From Enterovirga rhinocerotis (lineage in GTDB: Bacteria; Pseudomonadota; Alphaproteobacteria; Rhizobiales; Beijerinckiaceae): a DNA stretch of 64,000 bases. The position numbers were made by a program, and so were the translations under genes. Every line of letters starts with the position of its first letter. Positions within the stretch are counted from its first letter, which is position 1. Shown one piece after another: positions 34,480 through 42,168 of this stretch. The DNA lies in the NCBI RefSeq assembly GCF_004363955.1, contig NZ_SNZR01000014.1:186001-250000 (forward strand). The letters run 5' to 3'. Below the pieces are notes generated by a model. That model was not told the DNA's origin, did not search any database, and saw only the letters and a program-made list of their open reading frames with translations.

Positions 34480-34880
34480 GGGGTTCCGCCTCATTTGATT
34501 GTTGATGTGCCCATGTCGCGGGGAAGCGCGACGCGAGTCAAGCGCCCGGACGGGCTCGCTCTGCCTTCGTCGTCGGCGTCCTGCGCGATCGGATCGCAGG
34601 CCGCTCAGGGCCGGCCACGGGCAAGAGGCGCGATCGACCTCGTCGATCCCGGCTGCTGCGCTTTTTTTGCGCTGCGAGCCACAGGCGCGGGCGACTCCAA
34701 GCCAAGCCTGAGCCATCGCGGCTGCGAGGCAGCATTTGCCTCAGTCATGCAAAGATGAACATTTGATGAACTGGTGATGGAACGTGAATTACGAAATTGT
34801 CATCTCCCAACAATGCCGACGATAGACGAAACAAATCATTCTTGTTGTCGTTATCGAGCCTTACATCAGGAGAGATCTAG
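34480..34880. other. Intergenic region between divergent genes
   Basis: About 400 bp with no gene I can support. The left part is GC-rich; the right 110 bp are clearly AT-richer (around ACATTTGATGAACTGGTGATGGAACG and CGAAACAAATCATTC) and probably hold the promoter of the His-rich secreted protein gene. An eight-T run at 34661-34669 has no stem in front of it. Confidence 0.5.
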
Positions 34881-35162
34881 ATGATCAGAACACTCGCTAT
34901 AGCCGCCGCTGCCGCGATCGTCATGGCCGCTTCGGCTGCTTCGGCGCAGGTTGTTCGCGTGGGGCCCGGCGGAGTTAGCGTCGGCTCCGGGCATCACTAC
35001 CACCATCGGCCTCATCACCACCGTCACGGCTATCGTCACCGCCACCGATATGGCGCTCCCGTCGCCGTCCGTCGTGGCGTGACGCGCGGCCCCCGGCAGG
35101 TCTGTCGGACCGAAACGGTCCGTCGCGGCGGAACCGTCCGCACCACGCGCGTCTGCCGCTGA
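34881..35162 (+). CDS. Histidine-rich small secreted protein
   Basis: 93 residues. A signal peptide (MIRTLAIAAAAAIVMAASAASA, cleavage after ASA) is followed by VVRVGPGGVSVGSG and a segment with about 11 histidines in 24 residues (HHYHHRPHHHRHGYRHRHRY), then a basic tail with two Cys (QVCRTETVRRGG, RVCR). The His cluster suggests metal (Ni, Cu or Zn) binding in the periplasm; the DUF-type GPGG...GHHYHH pattern is frequent in Hyphomicrobiales but not characterised. AGGAGAGAT precedes the ATG. Confidence 0.88.
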   Translation: MIRTLAIAAAAAIVMAASAASAQVVRVGPGGVSVGSGHHYHHRPHHHRHGYRHRHRYGAPVAVRRGVTRGPRQVCRTETVRRGGTVRTTRVCR

Positions 35163-35204
35163 CCGGTTCGTCCGGATGATCGCGAGACGATGATCGCGAT
35201 CGAG

Positions 35205-35235
35205 GGCCCGGAGGGCGTCGAACGCCCTCCGGGCC
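35205..35235. terminator. Strong hairpin between convergent genes
   Basis: GGCCCGGAGGGCGT (35205-35218), a CGA loop and ACGCCCTCCGGGCC (35222-35235) form a perfect 14-bp stem located between the His-rich gene (+) and the dehydratase gene (-). There is no T-run, but the position and strength suggest a bidirectional transcription stop or RNA 3'-end stabiliser. Confidence 0.6.
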
Positions 35236-35244
35236 GCCCTTGAT

Positions 35245-36231
35245 TCAGGGCGTGCCCGCCTTGGGCGTGAGGAACGAGGCGAGGGCGGCAGGGTCGACAT
35301 TGCCGCCCGACAGGATCACGCCGACGCGACGTCCCGAGACCGGCACCGCGCCCCCGAAGGCTGCCGCCGCGGCGAGGCAGCCCGTCGGCTCGACGACGAT
35401 CTTCATCCGCTCGACGAAGAACCGCATCGCCTCGACGAGGCCCGCATCCGGCACCGTCACGACCTCCGAGACGAGGCGCTGGATCAGCGCGAAGGTCCGC
35501 GCGCTCGGCGCCGGGGTCAATGCGCCGTCGGCGATGGATTTCGGGACGGGAATCGTGACGATCCGCCCGGCCGCGAGCGATTGCTGAACGTCGTTGCCGG
35601 CCTCCGGTTCGACCCCGACGACACGGCAGCCGGGGGAGAGGGCCTCGGCCGCGAGGGCGGAGCCGGAGAGCAATCCGCCTCCGCCGAGGCAGACGAGCAG
35701 GAGATCGAGCGGTCCGACCTCCTCGATCAGCTCCTTCGTCGCCGTGCCCTGGCCCGCGATCACGTCCGGGTGGTCGAAGGGCGGAATGATGGCGAGGCCG
35801 CGCTCCTCCGACAGCCGCCGCCCGATCGCCTCGCGATCCTCGGTATAGCGGTCGTAGAGCAGAACCTCGCCGCCATAGCCCTTGGTGGCGGCCATCTTGA
35901 GGGCCGGCGCGTCCTTCGGCATCACGATCACCGTCGGCACGCCCTCGAGGCGGCCCGCATAGGCGATCGACTGGGCATGGTTGCCCGAGGAGAACGTCAC
36001 GACGCCGCGCGTCCTCTGCTCGGGCGAGAGCGAGCGGATGGCGTTCAGCGCGCCGCGAAACTTGAAAGCGCCTGCCCGCTGCAGGTTCTCGGCCTTGAAG
36101 AACAGGCGCGCGCCCGTCCGCTCGTCCGCGGTCCGGGAGGTGAGGACCGGGGTCCTGTGGGCCGCACCCTCGATGCGGCGGGCGGCCGCCTCGACATCGG
36201 CATAGGTCGGCAGGGATGCGATCTCGGCCAT
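35245..36231 (-). CDS. Threonine/serine dehydratase-like PLP enzyme
   Basis: 328 residues of fold-type II PLP enzymes. PLP Lys57 is in AGAFKFRGA; other motifs are VTFSSGNHAQSIAYAG, VIVMPKDAPALKMAATKGYG, CLGGGGLLSG (phosphate loop region) and the C-terminal LSGGNVD. The family deaminates threonine or serine (catabolic type, without ACT domain), or racemises serine, or acts on threo-3-hydroxyaspartate; the exact reaction is open. The enoyl-CoA hydratase gene ends 5 bp before it, so they form an operon. Confidence 0.9.
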   Translation of the reverse strand: MAEIASLPTYADVEAAARRIEGAAHRTPVLTSRTADERTGARLFFKAENLQRAGAFKFRGALNAIRSLSPEQRTRGVVTFSSGNHAQSIAYAGRLEGVPTVIVMPKDAPALKMAATKGYGGEVLLYDRYTEDREAIGRRLSEERGLAIIPPFDHPDVIAGQGTATKELIEEVGPLDLLLVCLGGGGLLSGSALAAEALSPGCRVVGVEPEAGNDVQQSLAAGRIVTIPVPKSIADGALTPAPSARTFALIQRLVSEVVTVPDAGLVEAMRFFVERMKIVVEPTGCLAAAAAFGGAVPVSGRRVGVILSGGNVDPAALASFLTPKAGTP

Positions 36232-36236
36232 CCCGG

Positions 36237-37010
36237 TCACGCGTTCCTGAACGAGGCGGGACGCTTCTCGACGAAGGCCTTCATGCCCTCCTTCTGGTCC
36301 TCCGTGGCGAAGACGGCATGGAACACCCGCCGCTCGAAGCGCACGCCCTCGGCGAGGCTCGTCTCGTCGGCGCGGTCGATGGCTTCCTTGGTGAGCATCG
36401 CCACGGGACGGGACATCGAGGCGATCGTGGCCGCGGTCTTGAGGGCGTCGTCGAGCAGGTCCGCGGCGGGTACGATCCGCGCGACGAGCCCCGCGCGCTC
36501 GGCCTCCTCGGCGCCCATCATCCGGCCGGTGAGGCACAGTTCCATCGCCTTGGCCTTTCCGATCGCCCGGGCGAGCCTCTGCGTGCCGCCGATGCCCGGG
36601 AGGACGCCGAGCTTGATCTCGGGCTGGCCGAACTTCGCCGTGTCGGCGGCGAGGATGATGTCGCACATCATCGCCAGCTCGCAGCCTCCGCCGAGGGCGA
36701 AGCCGGAGACGGCCGCGATGACCGGCAGCCGGTGGCGCGCGATCCGGTCGCCCACCGCGAAGAGGTCTTCGGTATAGATCGCCGGATAGGTCTTGTCGGC
36801 CATCTCGACGATGTCGGCGCCGGCCGCGAAGGCCTTCTCGGACCCCGTGATGACGACGCAGCCGATCCCTTCGTCCGTGTCGAAGCCCGACAGGGCCTGC
36901 TCGACCTCCCGCAGGAGCGCCTGGTTAAGCGCGTTCAGCGCTTTCGGCCGGTTGAGGGTGATCAGGCCGACGCGGTCGCGCGTCTCCACAAGGATATGGT
37001 CATAGCTCAC
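36237..37010 (-). CDS. Enoyl-CoA hydratase
   Basis: 257 residues, a typical crotonase. Both catalytic glutamates are present: Glu111 in [13 protein letters not shown] and Glu131 in [13 protein letters not shown], with oxyanion-hole residues in FAAGADI. The enzyme hydrates trans-2-enoyl-CoA in fatty-acid or polyhydroxyalkanoate-related metabolism. The N-terminal [27 protein letters not shown] is standard. It is the first gene of a two-gene unit and starts close to an inverted repeat that may regulate it or rpoN. Confidence 0.95.
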   Translation of the reverse strand: MSYDHILVETRDRVGLITLNRPKALNALNQALLREVEQALSGFDTDEGIGCVVITGSEKAFAAGADIVEMADKTYPAIYTEDLFAVGDRIARHRLPVIAAVSGFALGGGCELAMMCDIILAADTAKFGQPEIKLGVLPGIGGTQRLARAIGKAKAMELCLTGRMMGAEEAERAGLVARIVPAADLLDDALKTAATIASMSRPVAMLTKEAIDRADETSLAEGVRFERRVFHAVFATEDQKEGMKAFVEKRPASFRNA

Positions 37011-37090
37011 GGGGCATCCTCCGGCCGGGTTTGCCCTTCGGGCTAACCAAGCCGGCGCCGCGCGGCAAGACGGCTCCCGGCAGAGATCGG

Positions 37091-37109
37091 GTTTGTGCGC
37101 CGCACAAAC
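37091..37109. promoter_or_regulatory. Inverted repeat between enoyl-CoA hydratase and rpoN genes
   Basis: GTTTGTGC-GCC-GCACAAAC is a perfect 8-bp inverted repeat with a 3-bp spacer (37091-37109), in the 168-bp divergent region. It looks like the site of a dimeric regulator; the regulator is unknown. The centre is 79 bp from the rpoN ATG and 90 bp from the hydratase ATG. Confidence 0.55.
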
Positions 37110-37178
37110 ACTTTGACCGCAGGCTGGAACTCAGCTAAACCGCTTAATCAAGCAAGAACTGTGCCGGAGTAGGTGGCG

Positions 37179-38696
37179 ATGGCGCTCATGCATCGTCTAG
37201 AGATGCGTCAGGGCCAGTCGCTGGTCATGACGCCGCAGTTGCTGCAGGCCATCAAGCTTCTGCAACTGTCTCATCTCGACCTTGCCACTTATGTCGAAGG
37301 CGAATTGGAGCGCAATCCCCTCCTCGAAAGCGCCGCTCCGGACGACGGCTCCCGCAACGTTTCGCTCGACGAGCCCGCTCCCCCTGGAGGCGACGGTCTC
37401 GACCTCTCCCGGGGCGAGATCGAGAGCGCTCCGGACGGACGCATCGACGAGGTCTTCCAGGACAGTCGCTCCGATTTCGCCGAGGCCCCGGCCGAGCGGG
37501 CCGCAGGCGATGCCCTCGCCGTCAGCATGCCGGCCTGGCAGAGCAGCGGCGGAGGCGGCGGGTTCGATGGCGGAGAGTTCGATCCGACGGCGAACCTGAC
37601 CGAGGACGAAAATCTTCGTGATCATCTGGAGCGGCAGCTTCTTCTGGCGACCGCCGATCCGCTCGACAGGCTGATCGGGCGCCATGTGATCGATGCGGTC
37701 GACGATGCCGGGTATCTCGGCGAGAGCTGCGCCGAGATCGCCGAGCGGCTGGGGGCCGAGCCCGCCCGCGTCGAGCGCCTCCTGGGGCTCATCCAGACGT
37801 TCAGCCCGACCGGCATCGCGGCCCGCAATCTCGCCGAATGCCTCGCACTCCAGCTCAAGGAGCGCGACCGCTACGATCCGGCGATGGCGGCCGTTCTGTC
37901 GCGTCTCGATCTCGTCGCCCGGCGGGACGTCGCCGGCCTGAAGCGGCTCTGCGGCCTGGACGACGAGGACATCTCGGAGATGCTGGCCGAGATTCGCAGC
38001 CTCGATCCGAAGCCCGGCCGCGGCTTCGGCGGCGGCCCGGTCCAGGTCCTCGTGCCCGACGTCTTCGTGCGGGCCGCGCCGGACGGCTCCTGGCTCGTCG
38101 AGCTCAATCCCGACACGCTGCCGCGCGTCCTGGTCAACCAAGCCTATCACGCACGGGTGTCGCGGACTGCCCGTACGGACGGGGACAAGAGCTTCATCAG
38201 CGAATGCCTGCAGAGCGCCAACTGGCTGACGCGCTCCCTGGAGCAGCGCTCGAAGACGATCCTCAAGGTGGCGAGCGAGATCGTGCGCCAGCAGGACGGG
38301 TTCTTCGCCTTCGGCGTCACCCATCTGCGCCCGCTCAACCTGAAGACGGTCGCCGATGCGATCGGGATGCATGAATCGACCGTCTCGCGCGTGACCTCGA
38401 ACAAGGCCATCGGCACCGCCCGCGGCACCTTCGAGATGAAGTACTTCTTCACCGCCTCGATCCCCGCCGCTTCAGGCGGGGAGGCCCATTCCTCGGAATC
38501 CGTCCGTCACCGCATCAAGCAGCTCGTCGACGCCGAGGGGCCGGACGACGTGCTGTCGGACGACGCCTTGGTGAAGAGGCTGAAGGACGAGGGCATCGAC
38601 ATCGCCCGGCGAACGGTCGCGAAATACCGGGAATCCCTCCGCATCCCCTCTTCGGTCGACCGGCGCCGCGACAAGAAGCTCGCCGCTTTGCGGTGA
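37179..38696 (+). CDS. rpoN: RNA polymerase sigma-54 factor
   Basis: About 505 residues. Region I (RLEMRQGQSLVMTPQLLQAIKLLQLSHLDL) binds core polymerase and activators; the acidic, variable region II follows; region III has the core-binding part, HTH (LNLKTVADAIGMHESTVSRVTSNK) and the RpoN box ARRTVAKYRE near the C-terminus, which recognises the -24 element. GGAG lies 9 bp before ATG 37179; a GTG two codons earlier is possible. It does not show the usual neighbours of Rhizobiales rpoN (lptA/lptB upstream; hpf, ptsN downstream), which raises the possibility of a second copy. Confidence 0.95.
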   Translation: MALMHRLEMRQGQSLVMTPQLLQAIKLLQLSHLDLATYVEGELERNPLLESAAPDDGSRNVSLDEPAPPGGDGLDLSRGEIESAPDGRIDEVFQDSRSDFAEAPAERAAGDALAVSMPAWQSSGGGGGFDGGEFDPTANLTEDENLRDHLERQLLLATADPLDRLIGRHVIDAVDDAGYLGESCAEIAERLGAEPARVERLLGLIQTFSPTGIAARNLAECLALQLKERDRYDPAMAAVLSRLDLVARRDVAGLKRLCGLDDEDISEMLAEIRSLDPKPGRGFGGGPVQVLVPDVFVRAAPDGSWLVELNPDTLPRVLVNQAYHARVSRTARTDGDKSFISECLQSANWLTRSLEQRSKTILKVASEIVRQQDGFFAFGVTHLRPLNLKTVADAIGMHESTVSRVTSNKAIGTARGTFEMKYFFTASIPAASGGEAHSSESVRHRIKQLVDAEGPDDVLSDDALVKRLKDEGIDIARRTVAKYRESLRIPSSVDRRRDKKLAALR

Positions 38697-38711
38697 GGCG
38701 GGCGGCGGCCC

Positions 38712-39449
38712 TCAGATCACGAGACCGAGGCCCGAGGCGAGCAGCATCGCCGCGAGCAGGCGCTTGAAGGCGGCCTCGTCCAGCCGCCCGTAGATCGTCC
38801 ATCCGAGCGCCGTGCCGGCGGCGAGCGCGGGAAGGGCGAGCAGGACCATCAGGATGCCCTCCCGGTCCAGGGCCACCGCGCCGAGGACCAGCATCGTGGC
38901 GAGATGCGCCATCAGGATGAAGGGCTGATAGACCCCGCGCGCGGTCTGTTTCGGCCAGCCGCGGAGCTGCGTCCAGATCGTCGGGATGACGCCCGAGAAG
39001 CCGCCGATCCCGCCGAGCACGCCGCCGACGAAGCCGATCGCACCGTCGGCGGGCCTGCCGCCCGCCGAGACGATCGGAAGGCGCGGCGCAACGAGCGCAT
39101 AGAGCCCGTAGAGGACGAGGAAGACCCCGAGGCTGACCTTGACGGCCGAGACGTTGACGGAGGTCAGGATCGCGACGCCGACGGGGATGCCGAGAAGCCC
39201 GCCGACGGCGAACGGCCCCAACCGTGCCGGCTCCACCGTCTTCAGCATCGGCAGGACGAGCACGGCATGCAGGATCGTGCCGCAGACGACCACGAGCATC
39301 GTCGTGTGGACCGGATCGAGCACGTGAAGCCAGATCGCCGAGGCGGTCAGCGCGAAGGCGAATCCGGCTCCGCCCGCGGCGAGCGAGCCGAGGAAGGCGC
39401 CCGCCCAGAGGAAGCCGATCGTCTTCCAGGTGAGGCCGGCAATCAGCAT
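38712..39449 (-). CDS. TauE/SafE (TSUP) family permease
   Basis: 245 residues with about 8 membrane helices, beginning with GFLWAGAFLGSLAAGGAGFAFALTASAIWL and containing two repeats with the pattern GGxxGxxxGxxGxxxx (e.g. AIGFVGGVLGGIGGFSGVIPTIW). Family members are thought to transport sulfite, sulfoacetate or other organosulfur anions. The gene converges with rpoN 16 bp away and is downstream of the amidase gene on the same strand with a 37-bp gap. The substrate is unknown. Confidence 0.88.
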   Translation of the reverse strand: MLIAGLTWKTIGFLWAGAFLGSLAAGGAGFAFALTASAIWLHVLDPVHTTMLVVVCGTILHAVLVLPMLKTVEPARLGPFAVGGLLGIPVGVAILTSVNVSAVKVSLGVFLVLYGLYALVAPRLPIVSAGGRPADGAIGFVGGVLGGIGGFSGVIPTIWTQLRGWPKQTARGVYQPFILMAHLATMLVLGAVALDREGILMVLLALPALAAGTALGWTIYGRLDEAAFKRLLAAMLLASGLGLVI

Positions 39450-39486
39450 CCGTGTGGACGGCCCCTCATCGGCCGATCCGAAGCCG

Positions 39487-40950
39487 TTAGGCGCCGGACA
39501 GCAGCCCCGGCCGACGCCGCTTCACCCATTGCGTCGCCTGGTCATAGGCATGCGCGATGCGCAGGACGCTGAGCTCGTCGCCGCTGCGTCCCGCGAGCTG
39601 CATGCCCATCGGAAGGCCGGCCTCGTTGAAGCCGACCGGCACGCTGATGGCGGGCAGGTTCGCCATCGTGAAGGGGATCACGACCTGCATCCAGCGGTGA
39701 TAGGTGTCCATCTCCCGCTCCCCGATCCGGCGCGGCCAGGTCACGTCCTTCGGGAAGGGGAAGACCTGGGCCGTCGGCAGGACGAGGATGTCGTAGCGGT
39801 CGAACAGCCGCCGAACCGCTTCGTACCAGGCCGTGCGCACGCGAAGCGAGGCCTCGAAATCGAGCGCGGAGACGGTCGCGCCCTGCTCGGCCTCCCATTG
39901 CGCCTCGGGCTTCAGCAGCGCCCGCTTCGCCGGATCGGCGTAGTCGGCCCGCCGTGCCGCGGCGAAACCGGCCGAACGCAGCCTGATCCAGTTCTGGAAC
40001 ATCTCCTCCAGCGGAAAATCCGGCAGCGGCGCGTGCTCGACCTTCACGCCGATGCCCTCGAGCGCCTTCAGTCCGGCCTCGCACAGCTCGCGGATGCCCG
40101 GCTCGAGAGCGATCTGGCCGCCGAGATCGCCGAGCCATCCGACGCGCCAGCCCGAGACGTCGGTGTCGAGGGCCTTGGCGAAGGCTGAGCCGTCCTCGCG
40201 GATCGTCGTCGGGATGCGCGGATCGTAGCCCGCCTGGACCGAAAGCAGCAGGGCGAGGTCGGGCACGGTGCGCGCCATCGGGCCGGAGACGCCGAGCGCG
40301 GTCGAGAAGATCTCGTCCGTGCCGCCGGGCACGCGGCCGTAGCTGGGGCGCAGGCCGAAGACATTGTTGTAGGCGGCGGGATTGCGCAGCGAGCCGCCAT
40401 GGTCGCTGCCGTCGGCGACCGGCAGCATGCCGAGGGCGAGCGCCACCGCCGCGCCGCCGCTCGATCCGCCGGCCGTGCGCGACTGGTCGTAGGCGTTGAG
40501 CGTCGGACCGAAGACGGGGTTGTAGGTGTTCGAACCGAGGCCGAATTCCGGCACGTTCGTCTTGCCGATGAAGATCGCACCGGCCGCTCGCATGCGCTCG
40601 ACCATGATGCCGTCGGTCTCGGCCATGGTGTTCGCGTGGATGGGCGAGCCGAGCGTGTTCGGAAAGCCCTTGCAGGGCGCGAGATCCTTGATCGCCTGCG
40701 GCAGGCCGTGCAGGGGGCCGCGCCGGCGGCCCGCTGCGATCTCCTCGTCGGCGCGGCGCGCATCGGCCATGATGGCCTCGCGGTCCCGCAGCGACACGAT
40801 GGCGTTCACGACCGGGTTCAGGCGCTCGATGCGATCGAGATAAGCCGTCATGACCTCGGCGCATGACACCGTCTTGTCGGCGATCGCCTTCGTGACGTCG
40901 ATCGCATCCCAATCGGCGATGTCGGTTCCCGCCACGCTTCGCCCCGCCAT
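39487..40950 (-). CDS. Amidase (amidase-signature family)
   Basis: 487 residues with the Ser-cisSer-Lys triad in place: Lys88 in HGLPQAIKDL, cis-Ser in RTAGGSSGGAAVAL (162-167) and the nucleophile Ser in DHGGSLRNPAAYNNVFGLRPS. The middle has the expected gap region. It hydrolyses amide bonds of a carboxamide to acid and ammonia; substrates range from acetamide-like compounds to fatty amides and 6-aminohexanoate cyclic dimers. It may be cotranscribed with the TauE/SafE permease. Confidence 0.92.
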   Translation of the reverse strand: MAGRSVAGTDIADWDAIDVTKAIADKTVSCAEVMTAYLDRIERLNPVVNAIVSLRDREAIMADARRADEEIAAGRRRGPLHGLPQAIKDLAPCKGFPNTLGSPIHANTMAETDGIMVERMRAAGAIFIGKTNVPEFGLGSNTYNPVFGPTLNAYDQSRTAGGSSGGAAVALALGMLPVADGSDHGGSLRNPAAYNNVFGLRPSYGRVPGGTDEIFSTALGVSGPMARTVPDLALLLSVQAGYDPRIPTTIREDGSAFAKALDTDVSGWRVGWLGDLGGQIALEPGIRELCEAGLKALEGIGVKVEHAPLPDFPLEEMFQNWIRLRSAGFAAARRADYADPAKRALLKPEAQWEAEQGATVSALDFEASLRVRTAWYEAVRRLFDRYDILVLPTAQVFPFPKDVTWPRRIGEREMDTYHRWMQVVIPFTMANLPAISVPVGFNEAGLPMGMQLAGRSGDELSVLRIAHAYDQATQWVKRRRPGLLSGA

Positions 40951-41105
40951 GTCATCCTCGCCCCTGTCGCCAGAGAGCCCATACCAGCAGCGAGGCCGGC
41001 TGTCGTCATGTCCCGCTTCGTTAACCCTTATTCAGCAATGGCATTTACAATTTGTTAACTTTCCGACTTACTGAGCCTGAGGCTTAGGCCTGGAGCCAGA
41101 TCGTG

Positions 41106-42047
41106 ATGTCGGATTCGATGAGTTTGATTGGCAGGAATGCCAATGTGCAGCGATCGAGCGACGATTTAAGACCTATTGAGGCGATCAAACGTCAGGCGGG
41201 CACGCTTCCGCAGATTAGCCTGGACTACGAATCTGCGCAGAAGCTTCTCTGGATTACGCTGCGTCCGGAGCCGAAGCCGGTTTTCACTTTGCCCTGCGTC
41301 GAGAGCGTCCTGAAGGTCCAGACCGCCATCGGGGAACTCTGGGGCACGGCGGTCGATCGGCCGGTCCTGTTCCTCGCCTACCGGGCCGTGGGCCCGATCT
41401 TTTCCCTCGGCGGCGATCTCGACTTCTATCTCGATTGCCTGAGCAAGGGGGACCGGGACGGGCTCGCCCGCTACGCGGCGACGGCCGCCGAGGTGATCAA
41501 GCTGAACCGGAACGGCATCAACGGCGCCGTGCTCAGCCTGACGACGGTGCATGCGCGCGCCATGGGCGGCGGGATCGATCCGGCCCGCGCCTGCAACGTG
41601 ATGATCGCGGAGGAGGCGGCGACGTTCTGCTATCCCGAGATCAACTACAATCACTTCCCCATTTCGGCCGTCCCGATCCTCTCCCGCCATGCCGGCTTCA
41701 TCGAGGCGGAGAAGATCCTTCTGACAGGCCGGGATTTCACGGCCCAGGAGTTCCACGATCGCGGCGTCGTGGATGCGGTCGTCCCGAAGGGGACGGGCGA
41801 GGACTGGATCCGCCGATACGCCGAGGCGTCGATGACGACCCATTCGGCGCGGACGGCGCTCATCGCCGCCTTCAACCGGCAGGCCGGCGATATCGGTGCG
41901 GATCTCGCGCGGTCGTCCGCCTCGTGGGTCGCTCACATGGCCACGTTGAAGCCGCTGGAAATATCCAAGCTCCAGCGCATCGCCGCGGCGCAGGAGCGCA
42001 TGCTCGGCCGCCTTCTGCGGCGGGACGCTGCGGGCGCGTTGAGCTGA
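41106..42047 (+). CDS. RpfF-like crotonase-family enzyme (possible DSF synthase)
   Basis: About 313 residues. The crotonase core matches the DSF-synthase (RpfF) branch rather than ordinary enoyl-CoA hydratases: PIFSLGGDLDFYLDCLSKGDRDGL corresponds to the RpfF block FNLGGDLALFCQLIREGDR, and AMGGGIDPARACNVMIAEEA plus YPEINYNHFPISAV to the catalytic region. The second catalytic Glu is conserved (Glu178 in YPE), but the first is an Asp here (Asp158, GGGID for GGGFE). RpfF makes cis-2-enoic fatty-acid signals from acyl-ACP. The N-terminal 40 residues are extra. The next gene is a membrane GGDEF-EAL protein. A GTG at 41103 is an alternative start. Confidence 0.8.
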   Translation: MSDSMSLIGRNANVQRSSDDLRPIEAIKRQAGTLPQISLDYESAQKLLWITLRPEPKPVFTLPCVESVLKVQTAIGELWGTAVDRPVLFLAYRAVGPIFSLGGDLDFYLDCLSKGDRDGLARYAATAAEVIKLNRNGINGAVLSLTTVHARAMGGGIDPARACNVMIAEEAATFCYPEINYNHFPISAVPILSRHAGFIEAEKILLTGRDFTAQEFHDRGVVDAVVPKGTGEDWIRRYAEASMTTHSARTALIAAFNRQAGDIGADLARSSASWVAHMATLKPLEISKLQRIAAAQERMLGRLLRRDAAGALS

Positions 42048-42168
42048 CGGCCGGCGAGGCTGCGGTCGGCAATCTGGGGCGAGGGTGCACCTTTCCTTAA
42101 CATCAGGGAAGCGATGGTGTCGTTAATCGTTCAAGAATGACGAGAACGATTCGCAGGCGACCCTGGAC

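Noticed and set aside
34655-34690. Run of T residues at 34661-34669 as an intrinsic terminator.
   Set aside because: No stable stem precedes it on either strand.
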